Made by a program: the position numbers and the translations under genes. 64,000 nt of DNA from the NCBI RefSeq assembly GCF_012396365.1, contig NZ_JAAXPG010000023.1:62001-126000 (forward strand), in the 5' to 3' direction. The notes under the pieces were generated by a model, which ran no database searches, was not told where the DNA came from, and saw only the letters and a program-made list of their open reading frames with translations. Positions 43,887-52,491 of this stretch are shown in pieces (within the stretch, counting starts at the first letter, position 1; each line of letters starts with the position of its first letter). This DNA comes from Nocardiopsis alborubida. GTDB lineage: Bacteria > Actinomycetota > Actinomycetes > Streptosporangiales > Streptosporangiaceae.

Positions 43887-45452
43887 TCAACCCAGGCACC
43901 TGAGCAGTTCGTCGGCGTTGTGGCGCATCATGCCGGTGTAGCTCCGCGTCTCCTCGTCGAAGGCGTCCCCGTAGAGCTTGCACACCCGCACCCCCTCGTC
44001 CTCGGCCACCTGGGTGAGCACCGAGGCCCGGCGGGCGAGGTTGGGTTCCATGAACACCGCGGGGACGTCGAGGTTGCCGATCGTCCGGGTGAGCGCGGCC
44101 ACCTGTTGGGGGCTGGGCTCCTGCGCGGGATTGGGGACGACGAAACCGGCGACCGTCATCCCGTAGGCCTCGGCCAGGTAGCCGAACGCGTCATGCGTGG
44201 TGATGAGCTGGCGCCGGTCCTCGGGGATCTCCTCGATGGTCCGCGTGACGTAGGCGTCGAGTTCGGCCAGCTCCGCCAGGTAGGCGTCGGCGTTGGCGTG
44301 GTAGGTCTCCCCGTTGTCGGGGTCGGCCTCCACGAGGGTGTCGCGGATCAGCTGGACGTAGGCGGCGGTGTTGGAGACGTCCTGCCACAGGTGGGGGTCG
44401 ATCTCCCCGTGGACGTGCTGGCCGAGCACCGCCTGGGGCAGTTGGTAGACCTCTTCCCCGGGCGCCCCCAGGAAGGAGAAGGCCGGGTCGTCGGGGACGG
44501 CCTCCACCGCCTTGTTGGGCACGTCGACGACGACCTCGTCCGCGGGGACGACCTCCTGGTCGGCGCCCACCTCCTCGTCGACGTAGGCGTACATCTGCCC
44601 GGTGTCCAGGTCCACGGTGAGGTCCGTGTGCCCCCTGTCCAGGACACGCAGGTCGTCACCCCCCTCGACGTCGCGCGGTTCCATCCCCACCGCGAGCCGG
44701 AAGGAGCCCTCCGCGACCGGGGTGAGGGCCTGCCCGTCCTCGACCTCCAGGAAGGCCTCCAGGTCCAGCGTGTACTCGCCCGGTTCGTCGAACGCCCAGT
44801 TGAGGTGGGTGTGGGCCGCGGGGGGCAGGGGCGCCGAATCGGTCTCGTCGAACCCGTCGGCGGAGTCGAAGTACACCACCGGGGTGCCCAGGGCCTCGGT
44901 GAGGTAGAGCCGCAGGTCTCCGGGCCCGTCCAGGCCGGTGGCCCTCAGGTGCACGGTCGAGGTCCGGGTCGCGCCCAGGTCCTCCCCGTCCCCGCGGACG
45001 CGCAGTCCCAACCAGATGACGTCCAGCCCCAGGTCCTCCACCAGGGGGATCACGTTGGCGCCGTAGGTCTCGGACACCTCGGCCAGGGAGACGTTGAGGG
45101 CGTCCCCGGGGATGTTGTTGTCGATGGCCTTGATCAGGGCCTGCTCCTCCAGGAGCAGGTGGTTGGTGAAGGCCACGTCCGCCTCGGTGACGCGTACCGC
45201 GTCGGCCGGAGTCGGCTCGTAGGAGTGGGGGTCCCCGCCGGGCGGGACCAGGGACGAGGCGTCGACCAGGTCCCCGCCGATCTGGGAGGCCAGGTCGGCG
45301 AGGATCTCCGTGGTGGTGACCACGGTCAGCCCTCCGTCGGTGCCGGAGGCCGCATCCGAACAGCCGGCCAGTGCTGTGGTCAGTGCCAGGGCTGCCGCGG
45401 CCGCCCTGGTGGCGCGCATGTGCTCTCTCATCGTCGTCGGGCTCCCTGTCAC
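43887..45452 (-). CDS. znuA: ZnuA-like binding protein with inserted, permuted anchor-M domain
   Basis: 521 aa. Lipobox LAGC (Cys 31). The zinc-site ligands of the ZnuA/TroA family are recognisable: His 76 (GGDPHSYEP), His 354 (DPHLW), His 420 (TTHDAFGYLAEAYG) and the acidic residue near 469 (MEPNLARR). Between the first and second ligand, residues about 145-345 are a choice-of-anchor M domain whose C-terminal half (GPGDLRLYL, HTHLNWAFDEPGEYTL) precedes its N-terminal half (GHTDLTVDL, FSFLGAPGEEVYQLPQ). It corresponds to the anchored-repeat ABC binding-protein family. The GTG start overlaps the upstream stop; ATG at 45431 or 45419 are alternatives. Confidence 0.9.
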   Translation of the reverse strand: MTGSPTTMREHMRATRAAAAALALTTALAGCSDAASGTDGGLTVVTTTEILADLASQIGGDLVDASSLVPPGGDPHSYEPTPADAVRVTEADVAFTNHLLLEEQALIKAIDNNIPGDALNVSLAEVSETYGANVIPLVEDLGLDVIWLGLRVRGDGEDLGATRTSTVHLRATGLDGPGDLRLYLTEALGTPVVYFDSADGFDETDSAPLPPAAHTHLNWAFDEPGEYTLDLEAFLEVEDGQALTPVAEGSFRLAVGMEPRDVEGGDDLRVLDRGHTDLTVDLDTGQMYAYVDEEVGADQEVVPADEVVVDVPNKAVEAVPDDPAFSFLGAPGEEVYQLPQAVLGQHVHGEIDPHLWQDVSNTAAYVQLIRDTLVEADPDNGETYHANADAYLAELAELDAYVTRTIEEIPEDRRQLITTHDAFGYLAEAYGMTVAGFVVPNPAQEPSPQQVAALTRTIGNLDVPAVFMEPNLARRASVLTQVAEDEGVRVCKLYGDAFDEETRSYTGMMRHNADELLRCLG

Positions 45453-47092
45453 GCCGTCGGGGCGTCGGGACGCCGCCGTGTCCGGGTCGCCAGGACCGCG
45501 GTCCCGCCGAGAAGGGTGAGGAGCGCGGCCACGAGGACGAACGGAACCAGGTCGTCGCCGGTCCTGGGGAGCCGTCCCTCGGGGCCGCCGGAACCGCCGC
45601 CGCCTCCGGCGCCGGACCCGTCTCCGGACCCGGATCCACCACCGGAGCCACCGCTGCCACCGGAGCCACCGCCGTCTCCGCCGTTACCGCCGTTACCGCC
45701 GTCGTCTCCGGGACCACCGCCTCCGCCGGAACCGCCGCCGGAGACGACCGTCACCCTCAGGGTTCCGGTGTCGCTGACGCGTTCGCCCCCGGTCAGGGTC
45801 GCGCTCATCTCGAAGTCGAGCTCATAGCTTCCGGTCGCGGCGAAGGCCCAGTTCCCGTGCGCGTGCGTCCCCAGGGGGACCTCGAAGGAGTCGGCCCCCT
45901 CCGAGTCGTCGAACAGGACGTCGGGGCTGCCGAACGAGGAGGTGGAGAACAGGGCGAACCCGCCCGGTCCGCGAACTCCGTGCAGGGTCCAGGTGACCTG
46001 GCCGTCGACCTGCCCGGACGTGATCTCCTCGGTGTTCCACCCGGCCCAGACCACCCCCTGCCTCTGCACCTGGGGGATCATCCACACGTCGGCTCCGGCC
46101 TCGGTGAGGAAGTCGTAGGAGGAGCCGGAAGGCCATTCCTGCCGGGCGTCCGCGGTCACCTCCAGGACCGCGCTGTCGAGCGTTCGCCACGTGGTCGTGC
46201 CCGACCGGGTGCCGTCCTTGACCGACAGTTCCAGGTCCCCGTCGATGATCCGGCCCGCCACGTCGACGTGGCCGTCGTTCAGCGTGACGGTCTCTCCCCC
46301 GACCGCCGGTTCGTCGTCCGCGGCCATGGGGCGCACCAGCGCGTCCGACGCCTCGTCGGACGGGGAGGCCTCGTCGGCCTCCCGTGCGGGCTCGGGGGAA
46401 CCGGGGGCCTCGGGCTGCTCCGGGAGCCTCGGGAGCGGGGCCCGGGGCGGCGCGGCTTCGGGGACGGGCGCCATCGCACCCGCGACCAGTCGGTGGGTCC
46501 GCTCGGTGGTGACCTCGCGGCCGTCGGACAGGGTGGCCGCGGCCTCGAAGGTGACGGTGTACTCCCCGGGCTCGCCGAAGCCCCATGCGGCCTCCGTCAC
46601 CCGCCCTTCGGGCAGGGCCGCCGAGACCGGTTCGGTACCGTCACCGAGCAGGAGCGGCGCCAACCCCTCGGTGTACAGCCCCACCTCGCCGGGGCCTTCG
46701 ACCTCGGTGAGGGTGATGCGGACGGAGTCGTCGAGCGAACCCCGGACCCCGGTGGTGTCCACACCGGAGGCGGCGGAGACCGCCTGCTCCGGATCGGTCT
46801 CGTGGGGGGACAGGCCGGAGAGCCACACGGTGCCGGCGCCCAGGGTCTCCGGGCTCACCGCGACGAGCGCCGTTCCCGGTTCGCGCTCGGGCCCGTGACC
46901 GGACAGTTCCAGCACCAGTTCGTCCTGGTCCAGGGCGAGGAGGAGGCCGGGGGGTTCTGGCACGTCGGGGGGCGCGAGGGACGCGGGCGCCTCAGGGGAT
47001 GCCGTGTCCGCCGCGACGGTGCCGGGGAAGGCCGCGACGAGAGTCAGGGTCAGCGCCGTGGCTCCCGCGCGCACAAGAGCGAGGGGGTGCAT
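45449..47092 (-). CDS. Sortase-anchored choice-of-anchor M protein (LPRTG)
   Basis: 547 aa. Signal peptide (about 1-28). A first, divergent anchor-M-like region (about 45-210) has LTEVEGPGEVGLYTEG and WGFGEPGEYTVTFEA. An acidic Pro/Glu linker leads to a canonical domain (about 265-455) with LNDGHVDVAGR, MIPQVQRQGVVWAGWNTE, GPGGFALFSTSSFGSP and GTHAHGNWAFAATGSYEL. After a Gly/Ser spacer comes LPRTGDD, a hydrophobic helix and a TRTRRR tail: a standard cell-wall sorting signal. It is co-transcribed with the binding protein (4-bp overlap) and thus a candidate surface receptor. Confidence 0.9.
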   Translation of the reverse strand: MHPLALVRAGATALTLTLVAAFPGTVAADTASPEAPASLAPPDVPEPPGLLLALDQDELVLELSGHGPEREPGTALVAVSPETLGAGTVWLSGLSPHETDPEQAVSAASGVDTTGVRGSLDDSVRITLTEVEGPGEVGLYTEGLAPLLLGDGTEPVSAALPEGRVTEAAWGFGEPGEYTVTFEAAATLSDGREVTTERTHRLVAGAMAPVPEAAPPRAPLPRLPEQPEAPGSPEPAREADEASPSDEASDALVRPMAADDEPAVGGETVTLNDGHVDVAGRIIDGDLELSVKDGTRSGTTTWRTLDSAVLEVTADARQEWPSGSSYDFLTEAGADVWMIPQVQRQGVVWAGWNTEEITSGQVDGQVTWTLHGVRGPGGFALFSTSSFGSPDVLFDDSEGADSFEVPLGTHAHGNWAFAATGSYELDFEMSATLTGGERVSDTGTLRVTVVSGGGSGGGGGPGDDGGNGGNGGDGGGSGGSGGSGGGSGSGDGSGAGGGGGSGGPEGRLPRTGDDLVPFVLVAALLTLLGGTAVLATRTRRRPDAPTA

Positions 47093-47095
47093 GGA

Positions 47096-48802
47096 TCAGT
47101 TCTCCTCGATGGGAGTCGCGGTACGTCGGCGCACCATGAGCAGGCTGCCGCCGACGAGGGTGGCCAGTACGCCCCCGATGACGAGGGGTGCCAGGAACGC
47201 ACCGGTCTTGGCCAGGAGGTCGGGCTTGGTGGACCCGCCGCCCGCCGGGGGAACGCCTCCGCTCCCGTCCGTGGGCCGGGGCTCGGGTCCGGAGGGGTCG
47301 GTGGGGTCCGCGGTCGGGTCCGGGGTGCCGGTGCCGTCACGGTCGGGGACCTCACTCGGGTCGACGTCGCCGACGGCGATGACCAGGGTCGTCTCCCCCT
47401 CCAGCTCGCGGCCCTCCGACGTGGTGGCGGAGAAGGAGAGGTCGAGCCAGTAGTGGCCCTCGGCGGTGAACGCCCAGTTGCCGTGGGCGTGGACGCCCGC
47501 GGGGATCCCGGTCAGCGTGTCGGGGACCCCGTCGCCGGTGTGGAAGATCACCTGGGGGCTGCCGAAAGCGTCGTTCTGGAAGAGGGAGAAGGTGCCCGGT
47601 CCGTCATAGCCGGTGAGGGTCCAGTCCACGCCGGCGGTGTCGTCCAGCTGGTCTGCGCCGATGTCCTCGGTGCTCCATCCCGGCCACAGCAGGTCGGCCC
47701 GCTGGACCTGGGGAAGCATCCACAGGTCGTCGCCCGGCTCTCCGAGGAAGGAGAAGGCGTCGCCCTCGGGGACGCTTCCCCTCGACCCCGGTCTGGCGTG
47801 GAGGACGACCTCGTCGGCGTCGTAGTAGACCTTCTCACCGGCGGAGGGGTCGTCGTATCCGGCGTAGACCGTCAGATCGCCCTCGATGACCGGGCGGAGG
47901 TCGACGTGCCCTTCGGACAGCACCACGGGGTCGACCGGAGGCTCGGACGGTTCGGGCTCCCCTGTGGGACCGGGTGTGGGCTCCGGGTCCCCGGACGGAT
48001 CGGGGGTCGGGTCCGGTCCCCCGGTGGGGTCGGGGGTCGGCTCGGGCTCCCCGGTGGGTCCGGGGGTCGGCTCGGGCTCCCCGGTCGGGTCCGGACCCGG
48101 GGTCGGTTCGGGGCCCTCGCCGGGGATCGTGGTCGGGTCGGAGTCCACGGCGACGACGAGCGTCTCCCCTGCCTCGACCGGACCGTCCGTGCTCTCCAGC
48201 GCGTAGCGCACGTCGAGGAAGTAGTAGCCGGGGTCGGTGAACACCCAGCTTCCGTGGGCGTGGGCGTACTGCGGCCGAACCTCCAGGGAACCCGCTCCCG
48301 TGACCGTGCTCAGCAACGGCTGGGGACTCCCGAAGGCGCCGGTCTGGAACAGGGAGAAGTCGGAGCCCTCCGGCCCCGCCACGCCCGTCAGCTCGAAGGT
48401 CATGTACTCGTCGGGCGCGAGGTAACCGGCGGGAAGGTGCTCGGTGCTCCACCCGGGCCACAACAGGTTCGCGGCCTGCTGCTGCGGCAGGACGTAGGCG
48501 CGTTCGCCCGGGGCCCCGGTGAAGTCGTAGGCGGGGGTGTCGGGGATGTCGACGGCGGCTTGGGAGGTGACGTGGAACACCACGTCATCGAGTTCCCGGA
48601 ACTCGGACGGGGAGACGGTGTCGTCCTTGACCCGGATGGAGAAGGTCCCGTCGGTGACGGTCGCGGCCACGTCGACGTGACCACGGTCCAGGACGACCCG
48701 TTCCCCGCCGTCAGCGACGGCCGGGACCACGCCCAGGCCCGCGAGGGCGAGGGCCGCGGCGATCGCCCCCGGGGCGAGCCAGGGTCTGAGGCGGGTTCTC
48801 AA
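47096..48802 (-). CDS. Sortase-anchored choice-of-anchor M protein, two domains (LAKTG)
   Basis: 568 aa from TTG 48802, with GAGGAG 7 bp upstream. Signal peptide, first anchor-M domain (about 32-215: LDRGHVDVAA, YVLPQQQAANLLWPGWSTE, YAHAHGSWVFTDPGYYFLDV), a Pro/Thr/Glu-rich repetitive linker (about 220-270, repeats of the type GEPEPTPGPT), and a second domain (about 275-460: LSEGHVDLRP, FSFLGEPGDDLWMLPQVQR, GVHAHGNWAFTAEGHYWLDL). The sorting signal is LAKTG plus helix plus RRRTATPIEEN, which fits LAXTG-preferring class E sortases better than LPXTG ones. First gene of the anchored-repeat operon, right below Zur-like box C. Confidence 0.9.
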   Translation of the reverse strand: MRTRLRPWLAPGAIAAALALAGLGVVPAVADGGERVVLDRGHVDVAATVTDGTFSIRVKDDTVSPSEFRELDDVVFHVTSQAAVDIPDTPAYDFTGAPGERAYVLPQQQAANLLWPGWSTEHLPAGYLAPDEYMTFELTGVAGPEGSDFSLFQTGAFGSPQPLLSTVTGAGSLEVRPQYAHAHGSWVFTDPGYYFLDVRYALESTDGPVEAGETLVVAVDSDPTTIPGEGPEPTPGPDPTGEPEPTPGPTGEPEPTPDPTGGPDPTPDPSGDPEPTPGPTGEPEPSEPPVDPVVLSEGHVDLRPVIEGDLTVYAGYDDPSAGEKVYYDADEVVLHARPGSRGSVPEGDAFSFLGEPGDDLWMLPQVQRADLLWPGWSTEDIGADQLDDTAGVDWTLTGYDGPGTFSLFQNDAFGSPQVIFHTGDGVPDTLTGIPAGVHAHGNWAFTAEGHYWLDLSFSATTSEGRELEGETTLVIAVGDVDPSEVPDRDGTGTPDPTADPTDPSGPEPRPTDGSGGVPPAGGGSTKPDLLAKTGAFLAPLVIGGVLATLVGGSLLMVRRRTATPIEEN

Positions 48803-48944
48803 CTTGTACTCCTCGGAGTGCGGCCCTGCCACGAGAAGCGCTGCGCGGTCTTTTCGGTGGAGCGCGCAGAAGTGGGGGGACGAGGGCCTCGATCGGGGGT
48901 CGGGGGTCAGGAGTGCACGAGGTGGACACGGATGACTCCGTAAG

Positions 48945-48974
48945 AGATTATGATAACCGTTTTCATTTTCGCAA
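48945..48974 (-). promoter_or_regulatory. Zur-like box C inside the anchored-repeat operon promoter
   Basis: Minus strand: -35 TTGCGA (48969-48974), an 18-bp spacer that contains TGAAAACGGTTATCA (48951-48965), and -10 TAATCT (48945-48950). This is the same -35/box/-10 architecture as box B and box E. It also lies 118 bp upstream of the divergent COG0523-like gene. Confidence 0.8.
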
Positions 48975-49082
48975 GACGGGGCACCCAAGAAACGGTGCGC
49001 ACCGGGCACTCCCTGATTCGCCCCCGGAGAGCCCGCGGGTCGCCGCCCCCGCCTTGCCGCGCACTGGAGAGCGAGGACAGTC

Positions 49083-50138
49083 GTGACCGATGACCGGTCC
49101 ACCCGCACGGTGATCGTGACCGGAATACACGACGAGGCCCGGCGCCGCGTCGTCCACACCCTGTCGGAGGCCGCCCCCGGCGCCACGGCTTCACGGTTCG
49201 ACCCCGCACAGGCCACACACCACGGAGAGGATCCGCTCCGGATCGTGGAGGTGCCGGGGGGCACCGACCCGGCGATCGCCGCCGAAGCGCTCATGTCCTC
49301 AGGCCGCGGCGGGAGCGGCACAGCCCTGGCCGGAGTGGTCACCGTCGTGGACGCCCAGCAGTGCGTACCGGACCTGGTGAGCGGCGAGACCGCGCACTCG
49401 CGCGACCTGAGCTCTGACCAGAACGATCCGCGCACGACGGCCGAGACTCTCCTGCGCCAGGTTGACTACGCCGACCACCTCGCCCTGGTCGGGGCCGGGC
49501 GCGCCGACCCCCAGGGACGGCTGTGCCTGTCCCTCCTGGCGCACCTGAATCCCTCGGCCCGGCTGCTGGCCGAGCCCTCCCCACGCGAACTGGCGCCGCT
49601 CTTCGGCAGGTGTTTCGACGGCGTTGACGCCGCCGCCCGCCTGTCGCCCGCGTTCCCTCCCCTTCCTCCGAGCACCGAGGGCGACCTGGCGGAAACCGTG
49701 GTGTGGAAGCGGTTCCGTCCACTGCACCCCGAACGGTTCTTCGAGGCACTGGACGAGACGGCCGGCGCCGGACTGCGCAGCAGGGGACGCCTGTGGTTGG
49801 CGAGCATGCCTGACGCGATGCTGTCCTGGGAGGCGGTGGGCCTCTCGCTCTCCTTCGAGCCCAGCGGCCCCTGGCTGGCGGCCCTGCCGGCGGGGACACG
49901 CCGCCTGGCCGCCGAGTTGCGCGGACCGACCGACACGTTCGGCTGGCACCCGCGCACGGGCGACCGCTGCCAGCACGTCGCCTTCACCGGGCTGGGCGTG
50001 GACACGCCGCGCCTGCTCCCCCTGCTGGACTCCTGCCTGCTCACCGACGACGAGGTCCTCGCCTGGGAACGGGACGGCCCGCTGTGCGAGAACCTCTTCG
50101 CCCCTCTCTGGGAGGGCAGCAGCGGCGGCACCTGCTAG
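49083..50138 (+). CDS. Degenerate COG0523 (CobW/Zng1-like) paralogue without a P-loop
   Basis: 351 aa. The C-terminal two thirds follow COG0523 proteins: QVDYADHLALVGAGRADP, LAHLNPSARLLAEPS, VVWKRFRPLHPERFFEALDE, GRLWLASMPDAMLSWEAVGLSL, and HVAFTGLGVDTPRLLPLLDSCLLTDDEV. In the N-terminal part the expected GxxGxGK[ST] is replaced by VTGIHDEARRRVVHTL and the CxCC metal motif is absent, so GTP binding is unlikely. GTG start after GAGGACA. It is divergent from the anchored-repeat operon with box C between. It could be a non-GTPase partner or an insertase-like regulator of the real enzyme at 50949. Confidence 0.8.
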   Translation: MTDDRSTRTVIVTGIHDEARRRVVHTLSEAAPGATASRFDPAQATHHGEDPLRIVEVPGGTDPAIAAEALMSSGRGGSGTALAGVVTVVDAQQCVPDLVSGETAHSRDLSSDQNDPRTTAETLLRQVDYADHLALVGAGRADPQGRLCLSLLAHLNPSARLLAEPSPRELAPLFGRCFDGVDAAARLSPAFPPLPPSTEGDLAETVVWKRFRPLHPERFFEALDETAGAGLRSRGRLWLASMPDAMLSWEAVGLSLSFEPSGPWLAALPAGTRRLAAELRGPTDTFGWHPRTGDRCQHVAFTGLGVDTPRLLPLLDSCLLTDDEVLAWERDGPLCENLFAPLWEGSSGGTC

Positions 50139-50142
50139 GGTT

Positions 50143-50157
50143 CGAAAACGATTTTCG
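50143..50157. promoter_or_regulatory. Zur-like box D
   Basis: CGAAAACGATTTTCG is a perfect 6-3-6 palindrome and matches the other boxes (AAACGATTTTCGTTT core). It lies between the degenerate COG0523 gene and the methyltransferase, 47 bp before the latter's TTG start, so the methyltransferase/COG0523 pair has its own regulated promoter. A TAGGGT at 50136-50141 could be the -10. Confidence 0.7.
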
Positions 50158-50203
50158 TTTTCACTCGACTCCTCGACACGTCGAACCCCAGGAAGGAAGG
50201 CCC

Positions 50204-50944
50204 TTGACCGAGTACGACGACCCCTACGCCCGTTCCGGGCAGTACCTGGACCTGATGATCGCCGGATGGTGGAAGCACCACCGGGCGATCCTGTCCGAGG
50301 CGCTGGCCTCCCTGCCCGGGGACTCCGGCCCCGTCGTGGACGCCGGCGCGGGCGGTGGCCACGGGACCCGCCTCATCGCCGCGGCCCTGCCCGGAGCCCG
50401 CGTCCTGGCCGTGGAGCCCTCCCTCCTGCTGCGGACGGTGCTGCTCGCCCGGGTCGCCGACGACCCCGGCCTGCGCGAGAGGGTGACCGTGGACGGCGAC
50501 GACCTGCTCTCGGCGAACCTGCCCGACCGGATCGGCGGCATGGTGATGGCCAACCTCGTCGGCCACTTCAGCCCCCACGAGCGCGACCGCCTGTGGGAGG
50601 ACCTGGCCCCGCGGCTGGTTCCGGGGGCCTTCGTCCTGCTCAACCTCGCCGCCCCGCTGGAACCCGAACGGGTGGAGCGGGCACGGATGAGCGAGGTCCG
50701 CGTCGGCGGCCGCTCCTACGTCGGCTGGGCCGCCGCCGAGCCCAGCGGCCCCGAGCAGGTGGAGTGGCACATGACCTACGAGGTACACGAGGGGGACCGG
50801 GTCCTGGCCCGCGACGAGGTCCGCTACGCCTGGTGGACCCTCACCGAGGAGGCGCTGCGCGCGGAGACCTCCCCCCACGGCCTGCGGGTCCTGCCCCACG
50901 GCCCCGCCGAGGCAGGGCTGTACAAGCTCCTCCCGGAGGGATGA
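50204..50944 (+). CDS. Class I SAM-dependent methyltransferase
   Basis: 246 aa from TTG 50204 with a strong AGGAAGGAAGG upstream. Motif I is VVDAGAGGGHG (44-54), the ribose-binding acid is in RVLAVEPSLL (66-75), then GGMVMANLVGHFSP and FVLLNLAAPLEP. The family is broad (small-molecule methyltransferases), with no similarity by eye to the methyltransferase at 32128 outside the motifs. Only 4 bp separate its stop from the COG0523 GTPase start, so the two are co-expressed under box D. Link to zinc is by context only. Confidence 0.88.
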   Translation: MTEYDDPYARSGQYLDLMIAGWWKHHRAILSEALASLPGDSGPVVDAGAGGGHGTRLIAAALPGARVLAVEPSLLLRTVLLARVADDPGLRERVTVDGDDLLSANLPDRIGGMVMANLVGHFSPHERDRLWEDLAPRLVPGAFVLLNLAAPLEPERVERARMSEVRVGGRSYVGWAAAEPSGPEQVEWHMTYEVHEGDRVLARDEVRYAWWTLTEEALRAETSPHGLRVLPHGPAEAGLYKLLPEG

Positions 50945-50948
50945 GGCC

Positions 50949-52160
50949 GTGAGCGCACTCACCGAACTGCCCGTGACCGTGCTGTCCGGCTTCCTCGGCG
51001 CGGGCAAGACCACCCTGCTCAACCGCCTCCTGGGCAACCTGGACGGCCTGCGGGTCGCGGTCATCGTGAACGATATGAGCGAGATCAACATCGACGCCGA
51101 CCTGGTCCGGGGCGAGGGGCACCTGTCCCGGACCGACGAGCGCCTGGTGGAGATGACCAACGGCTGCATCTGCTGCACCCTGCGCGACGACCTGCTGGAG
51201 GAGGTGGCCCGGCTCGCCGAGCAGGACCGGTTCGACCACCTGCTGATCGAGTCCAGCGGCATCTCCGAGCCGATGCCGGTGGCCGCCACCTTCTCCGTCC
51301 CCGGCCCCGACGGGCGCCCCCTCCTGGAGGGGGCTCGGCTGGACACCATGGTGTCGATGGTCGACGCCGCGAACTTCCTCGCCGAGCTCCACCGGGGCGA
51401 CGACCTCGCCGAGCGCGGGCTGGACGCCTACGAGGACGACGAGCGCACCATCAGCGACCTGCTCGTGGACCAGGTGGAGTTCGCCGACCTCCTGCTCATC
51501 ACCAAGACCGACCTGGTCACGGAGGAGGATGCCGAACGGGTGGAGGCCGCGGTGCGGCGCCTCAACCCGCTCGCCCGCGTCCTGCGCGTCGCGCACGGCC
51601 GGGTGGACCCGCGCGAACTCGTCGGGGCCAACCGTTTCGACCCCGAACGCGCCTCCCGCGCCCCGGGCTGGGTTGCGGAGATCAACGGCGACCACGTGCC
51701 CGAGACCGAGGAGTACGGGATCTCCAGCCTGGTCTTCCGGGCCGACCGCCCCTTCCACCCCGGTCGCCTGTGGGAGCTGCTCTCCTCCGGGTTCGGAGGG
51801 GACCGCCACGGCACCGTCCTGCGCGCCAAGGGCTTCTTCTGGCTGGCGACCCGTGCCCGCACGACGGGCCTGTGGTCCCAGGCCGGGCCGGTGGCCCGGT
51901 TCGAGCCCGCGGGTGTGTGGGACCCCGCCGACGGGGCCGCCCTGGGCTACTCCCCCGAGGACCTGGTGGACAGCGAACCGGTGGAGCCGAGGCAGGAACT
52001 GGTGTTCATCGGCACCTCCCTGCGGCACGGCCCCCTGGAGGCGGCCCTGCGCTCCTGCCTGCTCACCGACGAGGAACTCTCCTCCCCCTGGGAGTCGTTC
52101 GACGATCCCTTCCCCGAGTGGGACGTGCACGGCCAGCACCGGCACCACGAACACGCCTGA
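50949..52160 (+). CDS. COG0523 GTPase, zinc metallochaperone (Zng1/YciC-like)
   Basis: 403 aa. Walker A GFLGAGKTT at 14-22, the metal-binding CICC motif at 73-76 (GCICCTLRDD), ESSGISEP (101-108) as the Walker B region, and TKTD (185-188) for guanine recognition. The C-terminal CobW_C domain ends in a His-rich tail (HGQHRHHEHA) that could hold zinc. GTP-dependent COG0523 proteins deliver Zn2+ to client enzymes when zinc is scarce and are classic Zur targets. GTG start 4 bp after the methyltransferase stop. Intact in contrast to the degenerate paralogue at 49083. Confidence 0.94.
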   Translation: MSALTELPVTVLSGFLGAGKTTLLNRLLGNLDGLRVAVIVNDMSEINIDADLVRGEGHLSRTDERLVEMTNGCICCTLRDDLLEEVARLAEQDRFDHLLIESSGISEPMPVAATFSVPGPDGRPLLEGARLDTMVSMVDAANFLAELHRGDDLAERGLDAYEDDERTISDLLVDQVEFADLLLITKTDLVTEEDAERVEAAVRRLNPLARVLRVAHGRVDPRELVGANRFDPERASRAPGWVAEINGDHVPETEEYGISSLVFRADRPFHPGRLWELLSSGFGGDRHGTVLRAKGFFWLATRARTTGLWSQAGPVARFEPAGVWDPADGAALGYSPEDLVDSEPVEPRQELVFIGTSLRHGPLEAALRSCLLTDEELSSPWESFDDPFPEWDVHGQHRHHEHA

Positions 52161-52456
52161 CCTTCGTCGCCGCCCCAGCGCGGGCACCACCCTCCACGGT
52201 GTCTGACCGCCCCTGCCCGTCATCACCGGCACCGTCATCATGGCCGTCATCGCCTTCGTCTTCATCCATCCGCGGTTCCGCGGTGCTCCCGCTGCGTCCG
52301 CGCGCGAGGACGCGGCTGGGCACCGCTCCGGGCGGGACCTCCCGGCACAACGTCGCGCGCGGGGTCCCGGGACCGAAAGGCCGTCCCCCGCCCTCGGCGT
52401 GCGTCCCCGCGATCCCGCGACCCCTCGCCCAGTGACCCAGGTCACTCAAACCTCTC
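52161..52456. other. Intergenic region upstream of Zur box E
   Basis: About 300 bp without a recognisable gene or terminator. Codon composition is GC-rich in all frames; nothing defensible seen before the AT-rich box at 52457. Confidence 0.3.
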
Positions 52457-52486
52457 TAGAAAACGATTATCATTTTCAAATAGCAT
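52457..52486 (+). promoter_or_regulatory. Zur-like box E in a leaderless-type promoter
   Basis: -35 TAGAAA (52457-52462), 18-bp spacer, -10 TAGCAT (52481-52486). The box AGAAAACGATTATCA (52458-52472) covers the -35 and most of the spacer; the wider GAAAACGATTATCATTTTC is palindromic. An ATG begins 6 bp after the -10. Confidence 0.8.
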
Positions 52487-52491
52487 CACAG

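Noticed and set aside
45600..45760. Alternating Pro/Gly tract as a tandem repeat element
   Set aside because: It is the Gly/Ser spacer before the LPRTG motif of the surface protein, a normal low-complexity wall-spanning stretch.
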